From positions 334,740 to 398,739 of the forward strand of contig JAEVLN010000007.1 in the NCBI GenBank assembly GCA_018350325.1: DNA of 64,000 bases. The letters are read 5' to 3'. Below, piece by piece: positions 1 through 12,354 of the stretch. The stretch's first letter is position 1. Every line of letters begins with the position of its first letter. This DNA is from Globodera rostochiensis (taxonomy: Eukaryota; Nematoda; Chromadorea; Rhabditida; Heteroderidae). The notes beneath the pieces were generated by a model. That model was given only the letters and a program-made list of their open reading frames with translations, was not told the origin of the DNA and did not search any database. The translations under genes and the position numbers were made by a program.

Positions 1-18
1 TGGGGTATGGTTTTCCAG

Positions 19-3000
19 ATAAGCCTCCCACCGGTGGAACTTTCTCTTCCGATCAATTTGACCGGAGTAGGCTTGCCGGCCGAATGTGAAGACCGTCGAC
101 AAACTGGAGAACATTACCGTGGAACTTTTGCAGTCTAATGGAGGTGAACATTTTATGCGATCAATGCTTTAATATTCATAATTTTTGTTGTCTGATCAAT
201 TTACAGACGCAATGGACAAAAATGGCAACGTTTTAATGGAATTTACGATTACACCCAACGATTTGAAAGTTTTTTTGCCTGGGGTAATTTTGATTTTTTT
301 AATAAACAATTAAGAATTAATTTAGATGTCTCCGATTGTCACCGAAAGTCATAAACTGTACGACGAAAGGCGCGAAATGCTTTTGGAAATTAGCATTTTT
401 AATTATTGCTATTCCATCATAATAAACCGCTGGGCGGGAAGACTTTTTTGGCCAAAGGATTGGTGGAATCGAAAGGAAGTTACATCGATCAAGGTGAAGC
501 GGGCAGTGTTTAATTTTTGTTTTTTTCAGCTAAAAAGTAATACAACAAAAATTAGTGAAGCAATAAAGCAATTCAAAGTTCAAACAATTTATTAATTTTT
601 TGCTTTTTTTCAGCTAAAAAGTAATACACAAAAATTCTTAAAAACAATAAAGCAATTCAAAATCCAAATTCGAATTTTAATTAATTTTTTGCTTTTTTTG
701 ATTTTGTTGGGCGGGAGCCAAATACAGAAAGTAAGGCTAAGTATCAAGTTAAATGTCGTTTTTGAAGCTGAACGGACAAATGGTGCTTCGGGAAGACCCT
801 CGGGTTGAATACAACAATGCAAGTTTACAGTAATATTTTAAATTATTTATGAATGCTTTTTTAGATAGGCCGTCCATATATGCTTAAACTGGAACTTCCT
901 TACTTTTCGCCAATTTGGAACTTTCTGGAAGGTTCGACCTTTCTGTTCCGCGTTCAACTGCTTAACCCGTCCAGAGGATTCAAAATCACTTTTTCAAACA
1001 ATTCAACATTCGATGGAATAAGTAAAAAAAAATTAAAAATTATTAAAATATTGTTAATTTTATTTGTGCAAAACTAAATGATAAAATTGTATAACTAATT
1101 AAATTACAGCTAATCAAACAGCATTTGTTGTCCAAGTCGTCGAGTTGAAACGAGTTGAACTGGGCGTATATTATGTAATTAATTAATTAATTTCACACTC
1201 AATAAATAAACATTTAATATAAATTTTAATTTTTTTCACATTTTTAAATTTTCCAATTTTTTGTTTAGGGCGGAAGAGCGCATCCTGAACAAGCGAATCG
1301 CAAAGATTTATCTTTCACGCCCGGCGATGTCTACGAATTCTTCATAAGCGTTTCCAACAGATTTTACGGAATACGGCTTAACGGGGAGAATTTGTTTGAA
1401 AATTATTCCAATTCAATGCCATTTTGTGACATTGAATATGTCAGGGTAATAAAAAACCATTAAAAACATTTTTTTTCAAATAATTTTGCAGGTTGAGGGG
1501 GATGCAGTTGTGCTGGACAAACCTGAAATGCCTAAGCCGCCCGTATTTTTTAAAGAATTTTAAGCATTATATAATTTTATTTTCAATTTTTCTGCCAAAA
1601 TTAGGTGAAAATTGACAAAGTTTATGTCCATGCTTTGAACAATACGTTACTGAACTATGGCGACAAAATTATTATCTTCGGCAAAACACACAATAAAAGC
1701 GGAACAGTCAATACTTCCAAAACAAGGACAAAAGATGCTCAAGAGTTTGTAAGTGATGATTGGAGCCCGGATTTGTATGAAAAGGCCAAAATATGCCAAA
1801 AATGCCGAAATATGCAACGAAAATGGCATTTTTGTACATTAATATGTTTATTAGAAATTAAGCAGATTTAAAGCTTTTTCGCGTATCTGAATATTAAAAA
1901 AAAAATCCCGGTAGTTTTAATCGCTAGACAAACTCATCGCCATTTTGGTCATCTCAGCTGTCTATCGTTGTAAAGATGAATTTATTTTCAAAAACAGCAA
2001 GAAAAAATTCAAATTTTTTGGTCAAAAAAGCCAAAACATGCTCGAAACCCCAATGCTTTTATTACCAAAACCCACCAAAATATGCTAAAATTGTAAATTG
2101 AAACTTGTCTAAAAAAGCTCGGCGCCTATTCGTTAAAAAGACTCAAAATCATTTAAGGACAACGGAAAAGCAACAAAATGCATTTTGAACGCTTTTGTTA
2201 TATGGAAACAATTTTGAAAACAATTTTCTGAAATTGTTTGCTTTTTTGACTCCTCCGTATAAAAGTTGTAAGCTTATTTCATAAGCATTTAATGAAATAT
2301 TAGAAGTTTCATTCCGTTCTTATAAAGATAACGATGTGGCCGTGTTGAATTTTGAAATAAATTCCTATAAACCAATCATTTGTTCGCATCATTTGCACAA
2401 TGTAATAATATTTAAAATTAATATGAATCAAAAAAAAAATTACTCCAAAATCAATTTACCTAAAATTGTTTAAAGGAGGAAGCAGCCGGATTAAACACAG
2501 AAACTGTTACAAGCGGAAAACATCAAATTTTTATTCGCCCATACGCAGAAACGGCGTTGGAAATTCTGATGGCCAAAGACGGCTTCTACGGCAGAAAGTC
2601 CGGAGTTTACTGGTACAAATTGTGCCCATATTACAATCCAAAGAACATAAACATTTCGACAATGCCTATTCCGCCGTGGGCCATCGACCATATTACTGTA
2701 AGTTAATGAAAGCGTATGCTAACCCGATTAGTTTTATTATAAGAGTGAATTTTATTATTTGTGCAGGTTAATGGCTCGACGTTTGATAATCGTCAAATTC
2801 TTGTGGTCAAAGCAATTTCTAATCATGGATGGCGCTTGAATTTTGAGTCGGGAAAAAATGTATTTGACGTCCCATGGAAGTGCCTTAACTTTACGCAAGT
2901 GATCAAAAAAGAGGGAGTGGACAGTGTCAATTATGCCGTCTTTGTGAACATCACGTTGGAAGAGGGGCTGAAGCAGGACTCCGAAGTGCGCATCAACTTA

Positions 3001-4854
3001 TTCAACGAGGCGCTTGAGTTTCACGACCTCTGTAAGCAATAATTGAGACTTTGGGTACTTTTCAAAATCTAATGAAACACATTTTTGGGGTTTTTGATGC
3101 TGTGCTGATCATAATCTAACATCTATTTATTGCCAAACATAAATTTTGTCTAAGATTTTTTTTAACTTTTCATGAACACAATATGTTCAGCATTCAAAAA
3201 ATTATGCACAAACAGCAGGGGTGAAGCCTTTTGTGACTGTAGCCGCTTGTGTTGCCGAGGAGGGGGGGGGGGGGTAGTTGCTGTGGTCATGTGGTGGTGT
3301 ACCTTATTTTATTTATTATTTTAATGGTAAATTTTTGTTTTTTAAAATTTTTTTTGTCATGGCATAAATTTTTTTTAGGTCGAAAAAACACAAATAAGAC
3401 ACCTGAACTTTTGTTAGGCTTTTTATGCAACGTCATGAGGCGTTTTAACCGTCCAAACCAGCTTGGACACTTTTATTCTTTATATTTTATTCGAATTGGT
3501 GAGGGGACCGTATAATGGAAAAATAGCAGGCTTTGAAATAATTAACAAAATTCATATTAAGTTGGCACGACTGTGTTAAGGGTGACGTTGCGTAACAATA
3601 CACTCTCCTTCAACAGTTTTTCGGTGTGTTTCGTATATTTATTAGATAAAATAATGTTTTGGCATTTTAACTTAAAATTGTTTTTATAAATAATAAATTG
3701 AAATGTTTTTAAAATAATTTTTTAGTATGTAAAGTATTATTGTATTAAAGTATGAAAAAAACGACGCCTTCAAATTTTACAAACTTTGTGAAAATCACAA
3801 ACGATTTTTCCGATAACTAAATCTGAAAAAATCGGGAACGAACAAAAAACTCCGATCCGGAAAGGCCAGAGTTGTGTTAGGTCCGGGCAGTGAATAATGA
3901 CTAATTGCCCGTGCCATGAGCATATTACGCCCCCATAAAGACTTTGGGCGGCAAAAATTACGCTAACATCCCAAATATGGGACCTAAAACCCTTTTTTAA
4001 CATTCAGGATTAATTTGGCAGTTTAAAACTGAAAAGCATGTTTTTTTTTTCAATAATAAATTGATTTAGAACCAAAACAAAACGTGGTCGGAGCCAACAC
4101 AAAACAACAGCTTCACATTTGAGATGGATTTGAAAATGTTGGAGTATAATGACGTCACGCCTACAATGAATCTGATCCAGCAATTCCACACAGACACTTT
4201 AACTCCAATGATGGATCCCAAAAATTCGTCGTATTCTCTAAATTCGACAATTGATCAGCTACACAACAGCACCTTCATGAAAACAACTGATCTGGAAAAT
4301 CGTTTGCCCCCAAATCTATACTTCAAAATTGACGTACACCAAACTGACGGTAAAGCTGAATTTGCTGTGACATTGAACGGCCAGGACAAGGATGTTGATC
4401 AAAAAGTTCTCAAATACCAATGCCCCGCCAATGTGTACGTTCCCGACATCCAATACATTACGGTACAGAAGAGGCGTCTAAAACAGGGTTGCCAGACATA
4501 CTTACTTGCCAAGTACGTGCTTGGGAACGAACCTCGACTAAAAAATTTAAAAAGCGTACTTATTTCGAAGTACGTACTTGGAAATTGTTATTCAATACTG
4601 AATTCACTAGTGGATTTCATAAAATTGGCCCGTTAGATATGTACTTGGAAATCAACCTCTTTATACTTAAACCTAGCCTTAACCAGCAGATGGCAACTCT
4701 GGCCTAAAATACCTAAACTTTATTTTTGTAATTATTTGCACAGGTCGAGCACGACAACATCACTTTGGCTGCTGGCTCTGAAGTGAAAGTGAGCTGCAGC
4801 TCAGAAGTCAAGTGCACCAATAACGATAGACCTTACTGTGACATTACAAATTGA
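19..4854 (+). CDS. Secreted multi-unit galectin-like protein, copy A (5' part outside window)
   Basis: Exons read as about 19-143, 207-283, 326-493, 768-822, 865-1021, 1110-1174, 1269-1445, 1492-1542, 1605-1748, 2327-2401, 2476-2697, 2767-3031, 4070-4462 and 4744-4854 (TGA). Each unit ends in a galectin-type strand pattern: F-x-I-x-V, then LNG, then a short aromatic/hydrophobic strand and I-x-x-I/V-x-V. Examples are GIRLNGENLFENY then DIEYVRVEGD, and FAVTLNGQDKDV then IQYITVEHD. There are several N-x-S/T sites and scattered Cys, which fits an extracellular protein. Copy D at 45700-56291 is the inverted paralogue. One extra base near position 100 breaks the first exon relative to D, so A may be a pseudogene or carry a sequence error. 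The exon ending at 3031 (phase 1) and the one starting at 4070 (phase 0) do not join in frame, so an exon may be unseen in that intron. Galectin-like assignment is from pattern only. Confidence 0.6.
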
Positions 4855-4865
4855 GTGCTTTATTA

Positions 4866-5022
4866 GTGTTCGGCAAATGGGGAGTTTTTCGATATTCGGT
4901 ATCGCTATTTTGGTAAAATACCGATAACGAAAAAATCCTGAAATCTCAAAATGTCTTTGTCGTTATACCGAGTCGGTAATACCGAAAAAAATACTGCGGT
5001 AATACCGTACCGTGCCGAACAC
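4866..5022. mobile_element. Small MITE with GTGTTCGGCA ends
   Basis: The left end GTGTTCGGCA is mirrored by TGCCGAACAC at the right end. The interior is AT-rich and has repeated accg/cggt palindromes. A related end, ACCGTACCGTGCCTAACACT, occurs near 8698-8720. No coding capacity. Confidence 0.5.
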
Positions 5023-5221
5023 AAATTCTTATTTCTCCTTATTTATGGATTTGGTTTATTAAAAAATTCATATTTCATTTTTTTTAATTGTATGCGGCAT
5101 TAAATTGAAAATTAAAAAATCACTAGAGTTTTCTCCAAAGTTCGAAAAATTATTTTTCAAAGCGAATTTTTTCCGATCGCATTATTGTCGGATTAAAATT
5201 AAATCGAAATTGATATGTATT

Positions 5222-5540
5222 GAGCTTAACAAGAAAAATCAGCAGACTCTACGATTTTGGATGGACAGTGGGGGCAAAAGAATTCAAATAGATGAGAAGG
5301 GTCGACTGTTTGCCAGGGAAGCTTTGAATACGGGCACTGAGCTTAAGGCGTTCATTTGGGTCGAGGATGGCGCTGTTCCTTCCCTGAGGGGAAATGGCAC
5401 TCTTCGGCTTGTCGCTCTGGGACGTGTCGAAGACTTTGCACTACAAACCGTGCGCCATATTTGTTAGAGGGAGGCGAATGTCGACAAATTGAAATGTCGG
5501 AGGTTGAAAACAGCGACAAATTTAGCCGGTAAGGAAATAA
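5222..5540 (+). CDS. Unassigned coding-like block, possibly a lectin-like exon
   Basis: An open block runs from about 5222 to TAG near 5466. A second short open frame follows and ends in a good donor (AGCCG then gtaagg, about 5529). The stretch GTELKAFIWVEDG followed by GNGTLRLVAL resembles the GTNVKQFFIHLGGNGTDLL exon of galectin-like copy D, so this may be a remnant of another paralogue downstream of copy A. The two frames differ, so an indel or an unseen intron is needed. The opposite strand is also open here, so the assignment is weak. Confidence 0.25.
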
Positions 5541-5589
5541 ATAAATTTTATTTTTAATAGCTATTAACGATGTTAAATTTTCGTTTGCC

Positions 5590-6360
5590 TTTGTCCAACT
5601 TCTTTGCACAGAACGGACGTTCTCAATCATTAAATTTATGATTGACGCCCATTTCTGGATAATTCGCTGCGTAACTTCTGTCAATTGCAGGGGTTTCAAA
5701 GCCTTACGCATCAAGATCAGGGAAAGAAGAAGTCGCCCCGTACGTCCATTGGCGTCAGGGTAAGGATGGAGTTTGACCTAATCATGACGGATTATTTTCA
5801 AAATATTTAAAATTTAAAAAAATTTTCTTGACTTACAAAGTACAAAAACGCCTTTGCCGCCACCTCTTGGGCCTCGGGACTGCTGCTGGCAGTATACAAC
5901 CAATCCAAAAACTTCAGCACTCCCATCACTTGGTCCTTATGTGGAAACGTGTGTCCGCCCGCTCCTATGTAGGGAGGTTCCGCAGGTCCAAGTTCGCCAC
6001 GGCGTCGTTTTCCCCCCACGTTGCGCTCCCATCACCCAGCCCCAACATGTGAAGGTTTCTAATCTTCTGTAAAAATTTGTTTTTCTTATTAAAATTTAAG
6101 TTGGGCTTGGTTCATTTTAAAAAAATACTAAAAAACAAAAAATTAAATATACCAAAAGGTCGAATGGTCCCTCCATGAAGAAGGGAATTTCCAGCTTGGG
6201 AAATTTATTGCTGTCGTCGTCAAATGGGAGTGCGGGCGATATTGTGAAGCGCTTATCTGGCGCATTTCTTCAGCTTGTTTTTCGGTCACTCTTTGGCGCG
6301 ATACTTCTATTTTTCGAAGATTTTAACGATATTTTTAAGAAAAAAAAATTGGTCAGGATT
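5590..6360 (-). pseudogene. Fic (Fido) domain protein, probably degraded
   Basis: The minus-strand exon starting at 5777 opens with VKLHPYPDANGRTGRLLLS. This matches the Fic core motif HPFx(D/E)(G/A)NGRxxR, where His is catalytic and the NGR loop binds phosphates. It continues LILMRKALKPLQLTE, as usual after the motif. The preceding exon, 3' edge 5837 with donor gtaagt, gives QVMGVLKFLDWL then PEAQEVAAKAFLYF, matching the two helices before the motif. The splice joins in phase. Further upstream (about 6160-6360) are EKQAEEMRQISASQY and, in a different frame, FDDDSNKFPKLEIPFF. Known Fic enzymes transfer AMP or related groups to target hydroxyls. Frame changes near 5980-6030 and 6220 point to decay or sequence errors. 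I did not find a clear (S/T)xxxE(G/N) inhibitory helix. Confidence 0.65.
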
Positions 6361-6379
6361 TTTTAATACTAAATCTGCG

Positions 6380-7160
6380 ATGAATTGGCCTGACAGTTAA
6401 AACCCGGGATTTTTTCGATCCTTTTTCAACTTTCCAAAAATACTAAAATAATACGCAAAAAGGCTTTAAATCTACTTAATTATACGTTAAAAAAAAAAAA
6501 AATTAAATTAAGCAAATTAGCGCACTTAAAATGCCATTCTCGGTGCATATTTCGGCATTTTGGTGCATATTTCGGGATTTTTGGCATATTTTGGTGCATA
6601 TTTTGGCCGTTTTTGGAGCAAAAGTGATTTTGTCTAAATTTTAACAAAATGAGCCTATGAAAAGTGGAAAATAGCCGGAGTGGCTAAAAGGTAGGGTTTA
6701 TATAGCACAAAAATGGGGGAGATGGCACGTTGGGTGTTTATTGGGGAGATGGACGCGACACGTCGGGGGGGGGGGGGGGGTAAAGGAAATATTTGAATTT
6801 TGCAGCATCGTCAGGGGCGTGGGGGGGGGGGGGGGGAGGTGAGGGGAGGATTTGCGCCGGCAAAGAAAATTCAGAATTTTTTTTTTGACTTATAAAGAGA
6901 AATTTGCAACGAACATTTTAAAAATGCGGCAATTTTTTAAGTTTTTAGGACTAAATATTTTTAAAAATATTGAAAATTTTTTGTTTACACCACCGTAAAT
7001 GTTCAGAGGTCGGAAAAAATTATCAACACAGTCGAGGATCGCTGTTTGATCTAGTTTTAAAAGATTGGAGCCTTGATATTAAATTCGAGAACTTGGCAAT
7101 TGGTGATTTTCTCATCATTCAACCCATATAATTTTGAATCAATCGGTGACCCATTTTCCT
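6380..7160. other. Non-coding, repeat-rich interval with two long G tracts
   Basis: I see no gene. 6536-6620 repeats 'gcatatttcgg' phrases also found at 59740-60000. G tracts lie at about 6767-6780 and 6820-6836. The rest is AT-rich with no clear structure. Confidence 0.5.
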
Positions 7161-7165
7161 TATAG

Positions 7166-7414
7166 CGGACAAATGACGCGATTTTGGGGGAAAAAGAGAG
7201 ACATCAGCGAAGAAAAAAGAAGTTGGATGTAATTGTGGAAGACCTGCTGGTGGCTATCAATAACTCCCTTCCCATGCCCCCCACCTATTCGTCCAATTTA
7301 CCCCCTCAACCGCCCCTCGTCCGCACAGTCTGGTCCGTTCATTCATTCAACCCCTATCCGACGCCCCATTTTGCGTCGTCCGTCGATGACCCCCCCCCCC
7401 CTCTCACTCTGTTT
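7166..7414 (+). CDS. Orphan exon: basic helix then proline-rich segment
   Basis: A good acceptor (ttccttatag) precedes an open exon, RTNDAILGEKERHQRRKKKL, followed by DVIVEDLLVAINNSLPM, then about 40 residues rich in Pro, Ser and Thr. It ends at a donor (TTT then gtaagc). The basic stretch and amphipathic helix could belong to a nuclear factor, but I cannot name a family. No partner exons were recognised on either side; the sequence beyond is repeats, so this may be an isolated relic. A run of C at 7391-7401 inside the exon is prone to indels. Confidence 0.35.
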
Positions 7415-7774
7415 GTAAGCCAATATTTTGTCCTTTGTATAAAAAATTCTTATTAATTTTTTCCTGTAATTTAAATTTTCTCTAAATAATTGGCCTAGAG
7501 GTCGGCGGGAACGGGAATACCGCGGGAAAAGTGCGGGATTCCCGTCCCGGACATTTCGCTCTGCGGGACTTTTTTGGTCGGGAAAAATCAGGAATCCCGT
7601 CCCGCAAAATTTGAATTCCCTCTTCCGCAAAGTTCCCCCCGCTACCGGCTATTTTTGTACTTTTCTCCGCTGCACAGTTTGTATTGTATAAATACAGTAT
7701 GCCACCATTTTTTGATCCACTTCACCACGCGTGCAAATTTGCATTTCCAAATCTATTGGGGCGTAAGTTATAGT

Positions 7775-8230
7775 GTCATAACTAGGGCGTCAATTTATAT
7801 GGAAGTCCATATTTTTTTTTGCACACCAGGAACAGCGTATAAATGCCATAAATAGTATTTTTAGCTTTGATTGGGGCTTCTAGAGCCCATTTTATAATCC
7901 ATATTTTCCATATTTCGCGATTCTTATCCATATTCCATATTTTTTCCATATTTCGCCATTTTTCAAAAATTCCTTAACCAAAATGCAATTTAAAACGAAA
8001 AAAAAACCCCTAAGGATCGACTTTTTATAAATTTTCAAAAAATTCACTCGTAAAAATTGACTTTTTCACGACTAAAAATTCTGCCACCAAAAAACGAAAA
8101 TTTTTAAAATTCTGCTTATTTTCAAAAAAAAATTTTCTGAAAGGGGGGGGGTGACTGGCATTTTTTCTATCCTTTGTTCCCATGTTGAAACGGAATTTTG
8201 GATTGTGCCCCACGGCAAATGGCAAATTGC
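7775..8230. mobile_element. MITE family 'GATTTATATGG', copy 1
   Basis: The block begins AGGGCGTCAATTTATATGGA and runs through 'tccatattttccatatttcgc' phrases, 'gcacccctaaggatcgac' and 'actaaaaattctgccacca'. The same order occurs at 44796-45225 and 50995-51503. The right end of this copy is not clear. Confidence 0.5.
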
Positions 8231-9330
8231 AAATTGATTTTTTTTTTGCTTTATTTAACTTTTCGATAAAAGCAAAAAAAAATGTGAGCCAAAAATTACC
8301 GGCTAAAAAATTCGCTATAAGGTAAATCGGTAATTTTTTGACATTTTTAATTTTAATTTAAAATGAAACAAAACAATTTCATAAAAATGATAAATTTTTC
8401 TGCATTTTTTAATTGATTTATTCTCAACTTTAAGCTGAGTTCTGCATTTTTTAAAAATTCACCACAATTTGTTGAGCAAAAAATATCAATTCCAAAATTT
8501 GTAAATGCTGCCAAAATATTTTTTAAAAAAAAATCTGAAAATATTTTTAAAATTTGTAGAAATTGTTTTCTCCACCATAGAATGATCACTGAAAAATAAT
8601 TTCACCGATCTGGACCGAACTCCCACCTGACTCCACTTTTCACCAATTTGCATTTACCGAAAATTAAAAGGTAAACAGAAATGAAAATTACCGTGACAAT
8701 ACCGTACCGTGCCTAACACTAGTTTATATTGGCAAAAGTTTTTCATCATTTATATACAATATGACACACACATACACTCACACTCGATCGATTATCGCTT
8801 TTATTTAAAACAAGCATTTTAAAATTAAATTGCATTTGACGAGGAGCCAATTGATATCCGATTAAATCGGATGCGCCGATTCTATTTATAATTAAGATTC
8901 TGCGGTTTTCGGAAGGGTTTTTTTCAGAAAATGTGGTACATGTTTTAAGGCGTGTTGGATTTTTTTTGATAAATTTTTCATCATAGAATTTTCTAAAAAA
9001 ATGCCTCCCTCTTCTTTCGCTGGTAGTTTGATGTTTGAGACTTAAAAATGTGGAAATTTTCAGCGAAAATGGCCAATTTTCTTAACAAATATCACTAAAA
9101 TCTTTAAAAAAATTTGCCGGCGGCATCTATCGGCACCGCCGACTCCTCCCATTCTTAAAAGCTTTAAAAAATACGGCATTTAAAATTTTGATTGAAATTC
9201 CCAACGAAAACGTTAAAAATCTATAAAAAAATTTACCCGACGGCGCCTCTCGGCGCCGTCGGACCCACTACAACAAAATCCAAGGTTAGATACGGCCCTA
9301 GTCTCGGATTCCTGATTTTTCAGCTGCGAT
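8231..9330. other. Non-coding AT-rich interval
   Basis: I see no gene. Two palindromic GC-rich hairpin motifs (9117-9146 and 9236-9264) stand out against the AT-rich background. They recur elsewhere in the window (see findings). A CA/CT-rich stretch lies near 8760-8790. Confidence 0.45.
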
Positions 9331-9339
9331 TCCTGATTT

Positions 9340-9950
9340 TGGGTTTGACAGGTGGCCACCCTGTCTGTGGTTTGCTTTCTTCTCCGGCGTCACCATTTCG
9401 AGCGGTGGACCATCGCCATGTTCAACGTTACATTCACCGCGCTGCCCCCAATCATTCTCGGCCTCGTCGACCGCCCGCTCTCCCAACGCATGATTATGCG
9501 CCTTCCGCAGCTTTACCAAAGCTTTCAGCAGCAAATGGTATTTCCCAACGATGAGGGTGGATGCCATGTTTTTGGGGACAAAGTATTTGAGACCACTGTT
9601 TCTCGATGATTTGTTTTTGAATTTGCGAAGATGAGACACTGTTTCTCGATGATTTGTTTTTGAATTTGCAAAGATGAGACACTGACTGTTTCTCGATGAT
9701 TTGTTTTTGAATTTGCAAAGATGAGACACTGACTGTTTCTCGATGATTTGTTTTTGAATTTGCGAAGATGTCTCTTTCTAGACACTTTTTTTGTCAATCT
9801 CAGCGCTTCTTCATGTGGGTGGGCGTTTTGCTGTGGCACTCTCTGCTCCTTTACTTCCTTAATTTGGGCTCTTTTACTCTTCCGGCGCTGTGTGGGCTGG
9901 TTGATGCTCGGCAATTCTTTTGTATACGGCGGTATGGTCGATCGCGCAGA
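9340..9950 (+). pseudogene. P4-type ATPase (phospholipid flippase) C-terminal relic
   Basis: An acceptor at about 9350 is followed by WFAFFSGVT in one frame and then FERWTIAMFNVTFTALPP with LGLVDRPLS in another. This is the P4-ATPase membrane signature (FERWTI..YN..FTALPP..LG..DR). After a spacer filled by a short tandem repeat, 9808-9930 reads FFMWVGVLLWHSLLLYFL and then, in another frame, LGNSFVYGG, the next transmembrane pair of the same family. At least two frame changes show that this is a fragment no longer able to encode a flippase. The ATPase core is not seen nearby. Confidence 0.65.
9595..9770. repeat. Short tandem repeat, about 43-47 bp, four copies
   Basis: The unit contains TGTTTCTCGATGATTTG and then TTTTTGAATTTGCRAAGATG. 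Copies differ by a 4-bp 'actg' insertion. It sits between two blocks of the P4-ATPase relic, in the place of an intron. Confidence 0.8.
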
Positions 9951-9959
9951 CATTTTATT

Positions 9960-10675
9960 TTTGTTAAGAGATTGTCCAAAATAAAAGTTTTTTGAAAATT
10001 TTTATTTATTTTGGGGTGAGAGAGGGTCTAAAACTACTTCATAAAATATTTGTGGCGGAATTTAGGTAACGATCTAGCACCGTCCCGAGTGAGCAAAAAG
10101 TGAATGAGCTGAACAAAATTTGGATGGAAAGTCAAACTTAGAAATGGACTAAATATTGAAACTTTTTTGCTTTTCCACCCATTGTAAAGCTTTTATTTGT
10201 CAGAAAATTTGATTTAAAAACTTTTGTTTAAAATCAGGTTTTTAGGATTTGTCCTTATTTCAGGGACGACGTTTTTAAGCTATTTTTCTGTCCAAATGCC
10301 CTTCAAAATTGTTTGTTTTACTAGAAATTTTGAAATTCCTATTTCCGGACATTTTTAAGAGCCGGAATTTTAATGTTGGTAATTTCCAAAAATGCTTATT
10401 AAATGCAGATCACAAAGAATGGAAGAAACAAATAATAGTATTTCACTATAAAAATGCCAAATATTTTTTCAAAATTCATCAAATTTGTCATATCGGTAAA
10501 CGCAATTCATTTCCATGTTCACTGTCTCACTGTTCCCCACTCCCACGTGGTAACTGTGCCGCCAATGGACCCGTTCGCTGGAGGAACATCCTTGATAGTC
10601 GGTCCTAAAAATGTTTTGGCATTTTGGTTTTAGTCAGCTAGGCAGCATGGGAACGAGACTTTTGAGAAAAATCGA
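9960..10675. other. Non-coding interval
   Basis: I see no gene. AT-rich, no tandem structure; short open frames show no family resemblance. Confidence 0.4.
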
Positions 10676-10980
10676 GACTAAATTTGGTCCCGGGTCAAAA
10701 ACCCGGGACTAAATTTAATCCCGGGTCAAAAAAACCGGGACTAAATTTGGTCCCGGGTCAAAAAAACCAAAAACCGGGACTAAATTTGGCCCCAGGTCCA
10801 AAAACCAGGACTAAATTTGGCCTCGGGTCAAAAACCGGGACTGATTTGTATGGGACAAAAATATTTTCGAAGACTTGCGAAAAACTTGGACAATTTTAAC
10901 AGAGCTTGAAAACCCGGGACCAACATTTCAGTCCCAAGTTGGACACTTTTGGTCCTGGTCCCGATCCCGTGCTACCCTAG
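10676..10980. repeat. Tandem repeat around CCCGGGACTAAATTTGG
   Basis: Roughly six degenerate units of about 25-36 bp carry 'cgggactaaatttggtcccgg'-type palindromes from 10676 to 10860, with related sequence to 10980. Each unit can form a hairpin. Confidence 0.7.
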
Positions 10981-11021
10981 TTTTAGCTAATTAGTTAACT
11001 GCTAAATTGGATTTTTTGCAT

Positions 11022-11471
11022 TTATTTTAAACCTCGAAAGTAATCCATTGGTTTTGGCGAGTTTGAATAAGGTGCAGGTCGGCTTTCAGACGATGAATGT
11101 TTTTCAAAGTTGTGCGTACTTCCCTGCAAATGAATAAATGCATTATAATTTAATAAATTTTAATTTAAATTTTAAAAGATTTATTTGTACGACGAGTTAA
11201 CATTCAAATCTAAAATTTAAAATCAATAATGTGACATATCAATTAGAATTTTAATTTTAACGCGATAAATATTTGCCGAACTATTATTTTAAATAAAATT
11301 ATTTTTACTTACCCTTCGATTGCCTTCATCAAAATGTGACGAGCTGCTTTTTTCGTTCACGTCGCGCTTCATCAGTTCGTGCAACTTTTGGTTTTGATCC
11401 GCCAGTCTGTTCTCCAACTGTTTGCTCGCATTGTTGATGAAGCCAACTTTGTCATTAAAACTCAAATCCAT
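11022..11471 (-). CDS. Small coiled-coil hypothetical protein (two exons)
   Basis: Exon 1 runs 11471 to 11313 and ends at a consensus donor (gtaagt). Exon 2 runs 11123 to 11022 after tttgcag. The junction is phase 0 and gives 86 residues. Residues 5-35 (NDKVGFINNASKQLENRLAD and on) are helical and charged, with hydrophobics at heptad spacing. The C-terminal half is Ser/Pro-rich. There is no signal peptide or membrane segment. I do not recognise the family. A different frame of exon 2 also reads as a helix (EVRTTLKNIHRLKADLHL), so a 1-base error at the junction could hide the true C-terminus. Confidence 0.4.
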
Positions 11472-12354
11472 TGTAAGCTTAGGCTTTGTCGACAAAAATA
11501 AAATTAACAATTAAAAATATCAAATTTAGATTGTTTTAACTTTAAAAATAATAAAATTAAATAGCCCAAAAAATGTTCAGAATGCATTCTTTAATTGGAT
11601 AAAATAACGTATCATCTGATTTATGGGCTAAAAATTCCCCCAAAATTCCTTATGCCTCGTTCAAATGAAGGGCGCATTCAGTGGGGGCATTGAAAAACAT
11701 GTTGATTGATCAATTTCGAGCAACAAGATGAGCATCAATTTGCTGTAAAACCGGTTTTTGGAATGTTAATTATCGACAACTATTTTAATTTTATTTTTAT
11801 TTGACCCTTTTTCTCAATATACACCAGTTAGTGTGGGTAAATCAAATTTTTCAAAAAAACGGGATCTGATTGACTAAATGATTCAAATTCAAAATTCTCT
11901 TCAAAATGGCTGACCCAGACAAAATTATTTAATCTTTTCTGAAGACTGACACCGATTTTGCCTAAGTTTGCTGGGTGAAAACATTATAAATTTAAAATTG
12001 ACAAAAAAAAATTAAAAGGCGGTATTCTTGAAAACAAAAATTACAATTGAATAAATCTATCTAATTATGCTCATTTTGGTTGATCGAAATTGATCAATAA
12101 CAAACAATTTTTAATGTCTATCTTAACCTCTCCATGAATTTTGTATGTTTTGTGTCAAAACAAACAAATTTTAGACAACGAATTTAATGTATGCATTGAA
12201 AAAATTATTTTTTTCTTAGTAGGTATTCTGATGAAAAAATTGCAAAATGTCGTCTACAAATTAAATTTACAATCAAAAATGTAGTCCCGTAATTGAGTAT
12301 TGACGCTCGGGCACGAGACCGGGATTACTTTTGAGCGGCAACTTTGTTATATGG

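Noticed and set aside
9298..9953. Minus-strand frames with repeated FANSKTNHRETV motif
   Set aside because: Shadows of the 43-47-bp tandem repeat lying opposite the P4-ATPase relic.
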